64,000 nt of DNA from Mastigamoeba balamuthi (taxonomy: Eukaryota; Evosea; Mastigamoebida; Mastigamoebidae), in contig CACRSC010000061.1 in the NCBI GenBank assembly GCA_902651635.1, forward strand, positions 1,988-65,987, written 5' to 3'. Below, piece by piece: positions 11,306-23,513 of the stretch. The position numbers and the translations under genes were made by a program. Below the pieces are notes generated by a model. That model saw only the letters and a program-made list of their open reading frames with translations. It had not been told where the DNA came from and ran no database searches. Each line of letters starts with the position of its first letter. The stretch's first letter is position 1.

Positions 11306-12465
11306 ATGAGGGCCGTCCTGCTCGCCGCCCTGCTCCTCCTCTGCCACGCGCTCGGCCACGGCGACGGCACCCTGCCGTGGGTCGAGGTCGACCTCGCGGA
11401 CCCCCCGGTGCTCCGCTGGTCCTCTGCGTGCTCGTCGCTGCTCTCCTCCCCTGCCCGCTCGCAGTCGTACGCGGCCGCCATCAGCGACGCGCTCGCATCC
11501 TACCGCGCCGTGGGCTGCACCGAGGCCTGCCAGCGGCGCCTGGCCCGCGCCCTGAGGCTCCGGTGGCCCGAGCAGTACTGGGAGATCGTCGGCCTCGCCC
11601 GCTGCGCACGCGACAGCGGCGACGCGCCAACGTCACGGCCGAGCAGGTCGCGGCCGTCGCCTACATCAACGACGTCCAGCACGCGGTGCTGCGGGGGCCC
11701 GAGCCCAGCCACATGGGCTGCACGGCCGGCGTGACGTGCGGGCCCGACGGGCGCGTGCTGCACTCGCGTAACCTCGACTGGTCGCCGACGGCGACGTACC
11801 GCAGCATCTCGGCCGGCGTCCGCTGGCTCGACGGCGGCGCCCCGCTCTACGACAGCGTCGACTTCCTGCTCGACGCGGCGACGGCCACGGGCGTGCGGCC
11901 GGGCGGCGTCAGCGTGTCGTTCAACTGGCGCGGGGGGCCCACGCGCCTCGACGCGGTCCTCCGCTGCATCGAGTCGCCCGCGTCGCTGTCGCCCATCCGC
12001 TCGGCGCTGCGCCGCGTGCTCGAGCGCGGCTACGAGTTCGGCGAGGCGCTGGCGTACCTAGCGCTGCGTCCGGCCTGCGCCCCCGTGTACCTCGTGCTCG
12101 CGGGGCCCGAGAGGGGCCAGGGCGTCGTCGTGACCAAGCCCGGGCCCGGCGAGCGGCCCCCGGAGGTCCCGCTGCGCTGGGTCGACTGCGAGGCGGGCGA
12201 GGACGAGGGGGACGGGTGGTTCGCGGCGCAGACCAACTACGACGCGTGGAGGGCGCAGCCCAGGAGGGACGACAGGCTGCGGCTGGTCAGCGAGGCGCTG
12301 GTGGCCATGGGCAGGGGGCGAGCGGGCACGGCACGCGGGCAGTGGGAGGCCATGTCCGTCAACGGGACCGGGGGCGTCCGCGGCGTCCTGAACCCGACCA
12401 CGTGCTTCTCCGTCGTCATGAGCCCCGCTGACGGCGTCCTGAGGGCGGGCCTGCGTCACAGCTAA
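11306..12465 (+). CDS. NAAA / acid-ceramidase-like amidase (frame offset)
   Basis: Ntn-hydrolase that cleaves amide bonds of N-acylethanolamines or ceramides in lysosomes. Signal peptide (MRAVLLAALLLLCHALG) is followed by an N-terminal subunit with an EIVGLARCARD segment. The catalytic Cys stands in HMGCTAGVTC; the family self-cleaves just before it. RNLDW matches the family GRN(L/M)D motif, and QTNYDAWRAQPRRDDR matches NAAA ETNYDHWKPAPKEDDR. Residues up to about 11630 are in one frame and the rest in another. The shift lies between GLARCARDSGDA and NVTAEQVAAV. A 32-nt GTCGGC...ACAG intron would restore the frame but would remove the conserved GLA segment. A single indel (real or a sequencing error) is therefore likelier. 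Start chosen at the ATG that gives the signal peptide; about 380 aa. Confidence 0.8.
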
Positions 12466-12891
12466 GAGGGGGAAATATCAGTGGAAATGTGCGGAGCATG
12501 ACGTGGCCGCCCCTCGTCTTTTCCCGAAGCACAGGCAAAGTGAATCGTGACGTGTGCATGTGATTTGCACTGGATCGGCAGAACGCCCTCTGCCCTGCAG
12601 AACACGGCCCGCTGCAGAACGCTGGTTCCAGAACTTGTGGCGATGGAACTCTGCAACGCACAAGGGCCGCCGGGAGCAGTGGGGGGCATCGACCCCGGCA
12701 CGGGCGCTGAGCAGGCAGGGCCACTTCAGTGAACAGTGACGTGGCGGGAGGGGGAGATATCGGGGGTGTATCTTGGGGGGACCAGTAAAATCAGTGCAAC
12801 TTTAGGAGAAAAGGGGCCGCACACGCACACCACACCACCGCCGGAGTTCTCACCGCTGCCAGCGTTGTATCCCCACCGCACCCTCCCCTCA
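12466..12891. other. Intergenic region before the RhoGAP-Ras gene
   Basis: 426 bp. The word TGACGTG occurs three times (near 12483, 12546 and 12736), a bZIP/CRE-like pattern that may be a promoter element of the downstream gene. No gene recognised. Confidence 0.4.
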
Positions 12892-15622
12892 ATGAGCGCC
12901 GCGCCGAACCCGTCGCAGTTCGGGCTGCCGCTGGGCAAGGCGATCGCGCCCGGGCAGCTCGTCCCCGACGTCGTCGACCAGACGCTCTACGTGCTGAGCT
13001 ACTGCGTGCCCTCGCAGCCCGACCTCTTCGACCTGCCCCTCGACAGCCCCCTCGTCGCCGCCCTCCGCGACGCCTACGCCGCCTGGTCCCCCGACCAGGA
13101 GAGCCCCGTCCAGAACGTCGAGAACCCGCAGGTGCGCTGGGAGAGCCGGGGGAAGGAGGAGGGGGCAGAGGGGGGGCACACAAAAATATCACGATTCCAC
13201 ACCGCCACTGTGCCTGCGCGTGTGGGAGCGAAGATATTCGGATCCGCGCACCTCCGCCAAATCAGGATTCAGAACGTAAGTTGTCGCGGAGGTGTCATAT
13301 CACCTGGGCGCTGCGGCCCTGCCACCGGCGCCCGCGTGCAGTGGATTAGTGATCGGTGATTGGTGGTGGGTTGAATTTGCTGGGCCCAGCGGTGTCTTGC
13401 TGGTTGTGCTGTTGTGCTGCTGTGCTGCTGCTGTCTTTGCCCGGCACACGTAATTCTGAGAAACTGCTGTCGCGTCAGGTCATTGCCGCGGCGCTGGTCT
13501 TGTACCTGCGGTCGCTCCCGCACCCCGTGGTGCCCCCCAAGTACTTCTACTCGTTCCTGCGCGTCGGGGCCATCCCCGCGGTGCGCTCCCGCGTGGAGCA
13601 GCTGCGCGTGATGGTCTCGAAGCTGCCCCTTGTCTCGCGCAACATCGTCGTCCGCCTGCTGCCCTTCCTCCGCGCCACGCAGCTGCCCACGGCGCAGCTC
13701 GCGGCCATCTTTGCGCGCTACCTGCTCAGGGGCTCCCCGGAGCCGCCCCCGGCAGACGCCCCGCTCTCCCCGGCGCTGCTGCGCGTCGTGTCCCAGATGA
13801 TCGAGCACGCAGAGTGCGTCACGCTCGCCGCCGACGACGTGGCGCCCGACACGCCGCCCGACGACCCCGCGGCGTGCGCGCAGCCCGGCGCCGACTTTAA
13901 GCTCGAGGCCGTGGCCACGTTCGACTACGACCCGGGCGACGAGAGCCAGCTCACGCTGCGCAAGGGCGACCGCCTGCAGGTGCGCTTCGCTCCCTAGCCC
14001 GCCCAGCGCATCCTCCCTCAACGCCGCCGCCCTCTGCCGCGCAGCTGCTCAACGCGTTCCCCGAGGAGTGGCTCGAGGGGAGCCTGCGGGGGAAGCGCGG
14101 GTTCCTGCCGGCGGCGTACGTGGACGTGGTCCCCTTCAACCCGCCGCCCGCGGCGCGCGCACTGCCCCCGACGCGCCCGCAGGGAGGCCTCCCGCTCCTC
14201 GCCCGGGGCGCCAACGGCGCTGCCCCTGCCCCTGCGCCGACGGTGGCGGCGCGGACCCAGCACGCTGTCCGCACGCCTGGCTCGCCTCCTATGGTCGCCC
14301 CTGCCCCTGTCGCGGCAGCGCGCTCGCCCGTGGCCCTTCAGTCGCCGCCCTCGGAGCCGCAGCTGCCGCCGCCGCCTCCAGCGGAGCCTGTGGACAGCCT
14401 GCCGCTGCCGCCGCCGCCGCCGCCTGCAGCGGACGTGCCCCCACCCCCGCCGCCCGCCGTCGACGTGCCCCCGCCGCCTGCGCCCGCGGTGCAGCAGCTG
14501 CGCTCGCCGCCCCCCGCGGTGGCGGCCGGCGTGCCCCCGCCCGCGCCTGCGCCCGCGGAGGGCCGTGCGCTGCGGTCGCCGCCACCCGCAGCGGTGGACG
14601 TGCCCCCGCCGCCGGCGCCCGCGGAGGCGCAGGCGCTGCGGTCGCCGACGACGGCGAGGTCGTCGATACCGCCGCCGGCGCTGCCGCCGCCGAGGCAGGG
14701 AGGGCTGCCGCCGCCCGTGGGGCTGCCGCAGCGGGCGGCGCCCGGGGGGCTGGGGTCGCCGACGTCGGCCGCGATGCGGAGCCCCGGGGCGGGGCTGGAG
14801 GGCGCCAGGGCGACCCTGTCGCCGCCGCCTGTGGGGAACGACATCCCGCCGCCAGCCTCGCCGCCAGGAGCAGCGCAGCAGCGGCGGGACGCGTTGACCG
14901 AGTCGGGTATGTACATACCGCCCAGGCAGCAGGCGCAGCAGCAGCAGCAGCAGCAGCAGGGGCCTCCGGCGGTGGCGACGAGGGCGCCGCTGACGGCGAG
15001 CGTGGGAGGGGTGGGGGCGCCGGTGCGGACGGTGACGATCGGGCCGCCGGTGGTGGGGACGAGCGCCGAGTACAAGATCGTGGTCGTGGGGAGCGGCGGC
15101 GTGGGCAAGTCGGCGCTGACGATCTCGTTTGTGCAGAACCACTTTATCGCCGAGTACGACCCGACGATCGAGGACAGCTACCGCAAGCAGATCGTGGTGG
15201 ACGACGTCGCGTGCTTCCTCAACATCCTCGACACGGCGGGGCAGGAGGAGTACAGCGCCATGCGCGACCAGTACATGCGCACGGGCCAGGGCTTCCTGCT
15301 GGTCTTTGCGCTGACGACGCGCCAGACGTTTGAGGAGGTGCCCGCGCTGCGCAGCCACATCCTGCAGGTCAAGGACTGCGAGGTCGTGCCGCTCGTCATC
15401 GTGGGCAACAAGTCGGACCTCGTGGCCCTGCAGCAGGTGCGCCCCAGCGAGGCCGCGGACCTCGCGCGCTCGTTCGGCGTGCCCTACCTCTCGACGTCGG
15501 CCAAGAACCGCGACAACGTCGACCAGTGCTTTGTCGAGCTCGTGCGCGAGATCCGCAAGCACCTGGCCAGCAACCCCGAGACGACCAAGCGCAAGAAGCG
15601 GGCCCCCTGTTCTATACTTTAA
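12892..15622 (+). CDS. RhoGAP-SH3-proline-rich-Ras fusion protein
   Basis: 772-aa predicted protein; exons 12892-13131, 13479-13979, 14045-15622, exactly in frame, both donors GTGCGC. Residues 1-220: a RhoGAP fold (FGLPL start, [23 protein letters not shown] core). The arginine-finger position (family FRxSG) reads LFDLPLD, so GAP catalysis is probably lost. Residues about 230-275: an SH3 domain ([21 protein letters not shown], then EEWLEGS and [11 protein letters not shown]). Then about 220 residues of PxxP-rich linker with a short polyQ, all in one open exon with what follows. Residues about 590-772: a complete Ras GTPase with [37 protein letters not shown] and STSAKN, ending in a basic stretch and the CaaX box CSIL. 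Prenylation would place it on membranes. The SH3 could bind its own linker. Because linker and Ras share one uninterrupted exon, the fusion is not an artefact of splicing choice. Confidence 0.88.
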
Positions 15623-16466
15623 TCACAACAAAGACGCGGCACGCAACAAGCCCGCTGGCGACGGTGCTCACTCCCCCACTCCCACTCTTTCTCTCGCACC
15701 CCGCGTGCTGCTTTTGGCCGGTGTACCAGATGGGGCAAACTGTGGGCCCGAGCAAGCCTCTGTGCAGTCGCCCCAGATCCGCACATGCGGGGGGTGGGGC
15801 AGCAGGCCCTGTGGGTGCAGCTACAGCACCGGCACTGCAGGGGTCTGGAATCGTGAAGGGAACAGGTACCTGGGTTACGCGGTCACGCCGCCGCTTGCCT
15901 CGCGAGTGAGCCAGCACGACGGCCGGGCAGCAGCACGTGAGGAAACGGGGCGCAGGGCGCGGAGCAGCGTGTGCCGTGCCAGCGAGTAGGGGGAGAGCGT
16001 GCAGTGCAGCGAGAGGGGGTGTGCTATGCAGTAGTTTTCGGACTCGGAGACGCCAGAGGGCCCGTAAAGGGAGAGGAGCGCTCGAAGCTGACATGACCGC
16101 ATCGGGGCAAAGAAAGCGAGGAAAGAAAGAGAGGAGAGCTAGGAGGGCACACCCCCTTTCCCCCTTCACACACACACACAAGGTACCGCGCCAGGCGCTA
16201 CGAGCCCCTCGCTCTCTCCGCACCCGATTTCGGCACCCGCGCGCCCGCTCTGCTTCGCTCTCTTGTGCGCCGCCGCCCTTTCCCCTCTGCCCCTCTGGCT
16301 CCCCTCTGCGCTCGCTCGGCGCTGCTGCCTCTCTGGGCCCCCAACGCCAGCGCAGCAGCGCGCGGCGCCCGTTAATTCTCTGCCCCCCCTCCCTTCCCTC
16401 TTCCCCTCACGCTCGCGCACGCACGCACGCACGCTTTCTGACGGGCACCTGCGGGGGCGCAGAGGA
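15623..16466. other. Intergenic region before the kinase
   Basis: 844 bp with a pyrimidine-rich tract near 16380-16440 just before the kinase start (possible promoter or 5' UTR). No gene recognised on either strand. Confidence 0.4.
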
Positions 16467-17863
16467 ATGTCGGGGGTGCTGGGGATGTTCAAGCGCGGGC
16501 GGGGCTCGATGCTCAAGCAGAAGAAGGACCTGGAGCACGACTACAGCATCGTCAAGGTCATCGGCAAGTGCGCAGCGCACAGCAGAGCAGCGGAGACCCC
16601 TCTCCCCCTCTCTCGCACGCCAGCGCCTCACCGGGGCGCACGCACGGGCGGCAACACAAGGGGGTCGTCGTCGACGGTGTACGAGGCGATCTGCAACAGG
16701 ACGCGGCAGGCGGTGGCGATCAAGGTGGTGTCGAAGAAGGCGCTCAAGCCCGAGAGCGCCAAGAAGCTCTACCGCGAGGTGGAGATCATGTGCAAGCTCA
16801 GCCACGAGAACATCATCCGCCTCATCGACGTCTACGAGTCTGCCGAGCACGTCCACCTCATCATGGACCTGTCCGTCTATACTCTCTCCTCTCTCTCCTA
16901 TCTCCCTCCCCTCTCTCTCTCTCTCTTCAGGTTTTCCCTTTTGTCCTCGCTCTGTGTGTGTGCTCTGTGTGGGGTCTAATATGAGGGGGGAGCGCAGCGT
17001 GCGAGGAGGGGAGCTGTTCGACAAGATCGTGGCCAGAGGGCAGTACTCGGAGAGCGACGCGGCGCTGCTGGTCAACCAGATCGTGAGCGCTGTGGCGTAC
17101 ATGGCACGCGCACGACCACCACGACCCACCAATCATCGCCACACAGAGACACAGAGAGAGGCTGACAGCAGGGGGGTGGTAGCACTCGCACGGGGTGTGC
17201 CACAGGGACCTGAAGCCCGAGAACCTGCTGTGCGCCGAGGAGGAGGAGCTGTACATACGGATCGCGGACTTTGGGCTGAGCAAGATCTACAACGGGGGCG
17301 AGGACCTGACGACCATCTGCGGGACGCCCGACTACGTGGCGCCCGAGATACTCGAGTGCAAGCCCTACACCGAGGCCATCGACATGTGGGCCATCGGCGT
17401 CATCACCTACACGCTGCTCAGCGGCTTCACGCCCTTCTACGGCGTCAGCCCCAAGGAGCTCTTCCAGCGCATCCTCAGCCTCGACTACGACTTCCCCGAG
17501 GAGACCTGGCGCGGCGTCTCGGACCAGGCCAAGGACTTTATCCGCCGCCTCCTCGTCCTCGAGCCCTCCCAGCGCATGTGCGCCCGCGACGCGCTCCAGC
17601 ACGAGTGGCTCCTCTCGATCGAGCGCCACACGGCCCCCAACACCCCCCTCGCCCTCGCCCAGCAGCGCCTCGCCGCCGCCAAGGCCAAGCACGCCGCCAA
17701 GTACGCTGCAGGCCCCGCTGCTGCCGCCGCCCCTGCCGCCGCCGTAGCCGCCGCTGCTGCCGCCGCCGCCCAGACGCCCGTCTCCTCCCCCTTTGCCCAG
17801 CGCGCTGCCTTTGGCGCGGCCGGGGGCGGCGCCACCGCCTCGGGCGGCCGCAAGTCGTTCTAG
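16467..17863 (+). CDS. CaMK-type Ser/Thr protein kinase
   Basis: 365-aa kinase; exons 16467-16567, 16661-16870, 16998-17103, 17183-17863. Visible motifs: GKGSSSTVYEA glycine loop (third Gly replaced by Ser), VAIKVV lysine, CHRDLKPENLL, ADFGLSK, TTICGTPDYVAPEIL, and DMWAIGVITYTLLSG. The GGELFD hinge and this activation loop place it near CaMKI/DCLK-like kinases. The C-terminal tail is short and Ala-rich (ends GGRKSF), with no obvious calmodulin-binding helix, so Ca dependence is uncertain. Intron 1 starts GTGCGC and intron 2 GTCCGT. Intron 3 appears to be GC-AG (ATG|GCACGC), needed to keep YM-HSHGVCHRD in frame. The substrate is unknown. Confidence 0.88.
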
Positions 17864-18236
17864 GCGAGGCGTGGGGGGGCCCCCCCCTGGGCGCCTGCTG
17901 TGGCTCTCGCTCGCACGCTCTCTCCCGCCGCTGCTGCATTGTGCCGCTGCCGCGAGTGTTCTCTCTTGCTCTTTCCCCTCAAAACACTATATAAACTCAC
18001 CCCCCGAGTATAAGACACCCCCCTTCTCTCTCTTTCTCTTCTCTCCTCTCCTCTCTCCTCCTCCTCCTCGCTTTCCAGGCACACACGCACCCCCCTCTTC
18101 TCCCTCTCCCCCCCACTTTCCCTGGAGTGGTCCAGAGGAACCACAGACGCTGCCCGACGGGGACTTGTAACAACGACGTTCTCGTACTGTGTGAGTGACA
18201 AACAGCGGGAGAGCACGGGGAGGGGCAGCCCCCCCT
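17864..18236. other. Convergent 3' intergenic region
   Basis: 373 bp between the ends of the kinase (plus) and transporter (minus). It is very pyrimidine-rich (CTCTCC runs) with TATAAA near 17990. It likely holds both 3' UTRs. No gene recognised. Confidence 0.4.
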
Positions 18237-19588
18237 TCACTTCCTCCTCCTCTCGCGCAGCCCGCTCGCCTTGGGCTCTGCCGCACTCGCCGCCGCAGCA
18301 GCCACGGGAGCGTCGGGAGCAGCAGCGGGGGAGGCAGCAGCAGCAGCAGCAGCAGTGGGCGCGGCAGCCGTGGCAGCAGCAGCGCTGGGGCAGGGCTTGC
18401 GGGGGGCAGCCGAGGCGGAGGAGGAGGAGGAGGGCCACGAGTAGGCGAGGGAGCCCAGGAAGACCAGGCACGTGGCGGCCCAGTGGCGCGGCGTGAAGGG
18501 GTTGCCGAACCACGCGATGCTCAGCACGACCGTCACGAACTTGCGCAGCGTGATGGCCAGCGTCATGGCCAGCGACCCCGCGGCCGCCGTCATCTCGAAG
18601 ACCCCCGTGATGCACAGCTGCTGCGTCGCCAGGTTCCCCAGCAGGTACGCGAACATCATGCTCACCTGCCACCCGCCCGTCCCCGGGACGCTGACCAGGG
18701 CCATGCGGGACCAGCTCCGCAGGCGCGGCACCACGTCGCCGGCCCACGGCAGGAAGAAGACCAGCGAGCAGGCGTGCGAGAAGAACTGGATCTCCGAGGC
18801 CACGTCACCGCCGGCGCTGCGGTAGACGTGCTCCTGGTAGATGCCCAGCAGCGAGCTCAGCACCAGGGCCGCGCTCAGCATGGCGATGCCCACGAGCATC
18901 CCACCAGCGCTCCCGGTCGCTCTGGCAGCAGCGGTGTTGTTGCTCACAGAGGCAGAGGTGGCGAGGTAGAGCCCCGCAGTGACGGCCACCACGCTGAGGG
19001 TCTGCCGCAGGCTGTAGCGGCGGCCCAGCACCAGGTAGCCCAGCACCAGGCTCGAGACCAGCGAGCCCGAGCGGAAGATCTGGTGCAGGGGCAGCGGCAC
19101 GCTGTACCCCAGCGCTGCGTTGTTCAGTGTCGACACACTGAAGAAGATGGCGCTGTACGTCCAGTACACAGTGGCGCTGGCCAGCTGCCGTGCAGGTGGG
19201 GCGTGTCAGGAGGGGTAGGTGGTGCTGTGGCTGCTGGGGGGGAGGAGGCCCACCCTCTTCTTCATGCGCATTGCTGCAAAGTCAAAGTGCTGGAAGAAGC
19301 CCACCGCCGAGACAAACGCGAACTGCGCCAGGGTGAGGAACACGCCGGACGTCTTGTCGTTGCTGGGGGGAGCCCCGTTGAGCGTCGGGGGCGCAAATCA
19401 ATTGATTCCGCGGATATTTTGGGGAATTTATGAAATCTTCGGGGGGCCTGTGCGCACTTGTGGATGTACTCGAGGAAGACCACGTTGCAGCAGCACCCCG
19501 CAAAGATCATCCCCAGCGCCCTCAGCGCCCGGGGCACGTCCACCTGCACCGCTCCCGCGCCCCTGCCGCTGCTGCCGCTGCCCGCCAT
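18237..19588 (-). CDS. SLC35B4-like nucleotide-sugar transporter
   Basis: 395-aa multi-span membrane protein; exons 19588-19458, 19362-19254, 19184-18237, in frame. It matches the SLC35B family that exchanges UDP-xylose/UDP-GlcNAc for UMP across ER/Golgi membranes. Landmarks: AGCCCNVVFLEYIH in TM1, LTLAQFAFVSAVGFF, AIFFSVSTLNNAALGYSVPLPLHQIFRSGSL, and TLRKFVTVVLSIAWFGNPFTPRHW. The last of these is the LRKF-W motif typical of SLC35B4. The C-terminal tail is long and Ala-rich and ends RERRRK, a possible ER retention signal. Start chosen at the ATG that opens exon 1; donors GTGCGC and GTGGGC. Substrate range cannot be read from sequence. Confidence 0.87.
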
Positions 19589-20090
19589 TGTACGCGCGCC
19601 TGTGCTGTGTTGTTCAAAATCAGATTTTGCTGGGATAAATATCTCTGCCGCGTGGCACCAGCGCCAAGATCTCGCCCCTCCAGATCTCCTACACCGTATC
19701 TGCTGCCTGTCGCTTCGCTGCTCGGGGCGGTGCCGTCTCTCTGCGAATGACGAGACACTGGCCGTGGCCGCATTTTTCTTTCTGCATTTGTCGGTCTCGC
19801 ACGAGTGCACGGACGTGCAGGTGCAGGTGGCTATTTTCGGAACGGAATCGGGGAGATATTATTGCGGCGGCCTGGCATCTTTTCATCGAGGGCCCCCTCT
19901 CGCAAAGCGAGGAAAAACCAACTGAAGGTGCAAGGAATTGAAGCACGATGCACATCGCTGTCATTTCTGGTACCACACGCACGCGCACCAGAACGAAAGA
20001 TCCTGCCCGCAGAAAACACTCCACACCTCCGGACACACCTGCACCCCACCGCCCCCTCCCCGGCACACCCCAACGCAGCACGCAGACCCC
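19589..20090. other. Divergent promoter region
   Basis: About 500 bp between the transporter (minus) and an unknown gene (plus). Nothing recognised beyond short AT-rich words such as GAGATATTATT. Confidence 0.35.
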
Positions 20091-21812
20091 ATGGGCAGGA
20101 TCAAGGCACGGCTGGCCACTGCCCCCCCAGACCACCCCGCTCCCTACATCCCCATCCCCAGCCCCCCGTCGCATTAAGTCGCATCACCTGCGTCGAGAAA
20201 TGCCTGCGCCGCGTCATCGCTCACAGCCCGCCCCCGCAGAAGCAGCGCGTCAACGAGGAGGCAGCGAGCCTGCCGCGGATCACGGTGCCCGAGACCACGG
20301 TGCCCGGGGAGCCCTTTAAGGCACGCCGCAGCGGCCCCAGCGAGGCGACAGGAAGTCGCTGCCACATCGCGACAAACTAATTATGCCACCGCCCCGATCC
20401 CCTTGCAGATGACCCTCGAGCTCGAGCCCGGCGAGGCCCGCAGCGCCATGGACGTCCTCCTCGCCGGCCTCAACGTCCGTGCGGTCGACCACCGCGAGCT
20501 GACGCCGCTCACAGGTTCCCTTTTGAGCCCCCCTCGAGATATACCAGATTCTCCCCCGCGCGGCGAAGATTCGCGAATCTCACGGTGGGGAATATCTGGG
20601 GATCTCCTCCTCGCAGCGCCCGAGGCGTGGTGCGGGCAGTGCTCGACGCCGGTGGTGGTGGTGCGGGCGTCCGACTCGACGGTGTTTGTGACGAGCTGCA
20701 GGCGGCGGGCCGAGGGGGCGCAGAGCCCGGCGCCGAGCGACGTGTTCGTGTTTGACCGCTGCCGCGTGGCCTGCGCGTGCCCCCGCGAGCACCTCGGCCT
20801 CCGCCGCGTCGTCCTCGTCCTCAGCCCCCGCGACGCCACCAGCGGCCACGCCCTCGTCTCCCGCCCCATGCGCGTCTGCCCCCGCGAGCGCTCCCTCGAG
20901 AGCCCCACGCTGCGCACCGTCGCCTGCTGCCACAGCAGCGCTGCCGCCGCCAAGGCAGCCGCGCAGGCCGCGCAGGCCGCTGAGGCGCACGACGACAGCG
21001 CCAGCGTCGGCGTCTGCCTCACGCGCGTCGGCGTCGCGCACGAGCTCGCGGACCTGCTGGTGGCGTTCCTGCGCGACTCGGTGCTGCGCAGGGTCGAGGG
21101 CTTCGTGTCGCTCTCGTGGCAGGAGCTCGTGCCCGGTACGCGCCCTGTTTTCTTCTGCGGCCCCCCGGAATCTCGATATCGCGATATCAATAATATCCCC
21201 GAGGATTTTCCCCGAGCGGAATCTGACGTTGCGGGATGATCCTGCTGGCCACGCCAGGGATCGTGGTGATGTTCGCGCGGTGCGAGAGCNGCTGCGCACC
21301 GTCGCCTGCTGCCACAGCAGCGCTGCCGCCGCCAAGGCAGCCGCGCAGGCCGCGCAGGCCGCTGAGGCGCACGACGACAGCGCCAGCGTCGGCGTCTGCC
21401 TCACGCGCGTCGGCGTCGCGCACGAGCTCGCGGACCTGCTGGTGGCGTTCCTGCGCGACTCGGTGCTGCGCAGGGTCGAGGGCTTCGTGTCGCTCTCGTG
21501 GCAGGAGCTCGTGCCCGGTACGCGCCCTGTTTTCTTCTGCGGCCCCCCGGAATCTCGATATCGCGATATCAATAATATCCCCGAGGATTTTCCCCGAGCG
21601 GAATCTGACGTTGCGGGATGATCCTGCTGGTCACGCCAGGGATCGTGGTGATGTTCGCGCGGTGCGAGAGCGACGAGGCGCTCAAGGCGGTGCACGAGGC
21701 GACGGTGCGCTACTGGAAGAACGAGTTTGGGTTTGAGAACTGCCTCTGTACGGACCTCATCTCGGCGGGCCTTCTCAGCCCCATCAGCAGCTTCAGCAAT
21801 TGCTCTGCCTGA
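20091..21812 (+). CDS. Unknown protein (about 322 aa), interrupted by an assembly join
   Basis: Exons as read: 20091-20167, 20227-20320, 20409-20514, 20617-21135, then 21640-21812; this sums to 322 codons plus stop. The stretch 20909-21289 is repeated after a single N, so exon 4 and the start of exon 5 appear twice. Only one of the two should count. The protein has no motif I recognise: an N-terminal Pro-rich segment, ELEPGEARSAMDVLLAGL, a Cys-rich middle (DVFVFDRCRVACACPREH), an Ala-rich spacer, and a C-terminus containing GIVVMFARCESDEALKAV. Intron 3 would be GC-AG (AAG|GCACGC). The start is tentative. Confidence 0.55.
20909..21671. repeat. Direct 381-bp duplication around an N
   Basis: 20909-21289 and 21291-21671 are almost identical (for example CTGGCCACG against CTGGTCACG), separated by the single N at 21290. 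It looks like two contig ends that overlap but were joined end to end, not a biological tandem repeat. Confidence 0.85.
21290..21290. other. Assembly gap (single N)
   Basis: The N lies between two copies of the same 381-bp sequence. Confidence 0.95.
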
Positions 21813-22038
21813 GCCAACCGAGACCCGTCAGCTTCCCCTCGTCCAGCTGGGCTTGTGTATTACGAGTCTGCACACACCAGTTCCGAACTATTCTTTTGAT
21901 ACCTGTTTTGGCACCGGTGCGCGCTGATTTTCTTTGGTTTACAGAAAGAATCTGCAGCGTAAATCTCCTTGTTGGCTGCGGGTTCCCCCCGACCGCTCTG
22001 GCCGGTGGGGGCTCACCTGCTCCCAGCGTTGCTCCTTC

Positions 22039-23317
<1,279 letters not shown>

Positions 23318-23513
23318 CCTCGCTGCCTGGGGGAGATTCCGGTGCGCACCGAGGAGGGGGGTATGGTCAGATTCGCGTGGGGCGCGCGGGAGGGGGCGGC
23401 AGGGCAGGCCGGCGCAGTGATTGCTCGCCTTTTTTGCCTCACGAACAAACCGGCGTAGTGCCTGATTTCCCGAAATCAGAAAGATCTTCTGATTCACTTC
23501 TCGCGCAACGCCG
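23318..23513. promoter_or_regulatory. Bidirectional promoter, rab14 / selD
   Basis: Only 196 bp separate the Rab14 ATG (minus) from the proposed selD ATG (plus). A perfect inverted repeat, CTGATTTC-CC-GAAATCAG, lies at 23462-23479, followed by AGATCT. It is a candidate factor-binding site shared by both genes. Confidence 0.5.

Noticed and set aside
20091-21812. TBCC/RP2-like beta-helix in the unknown gene
   Set aside because: A few Cys and Phe-Val-x-x-Cys spacings are suggestive, but the TBCC signature residues are not in order.
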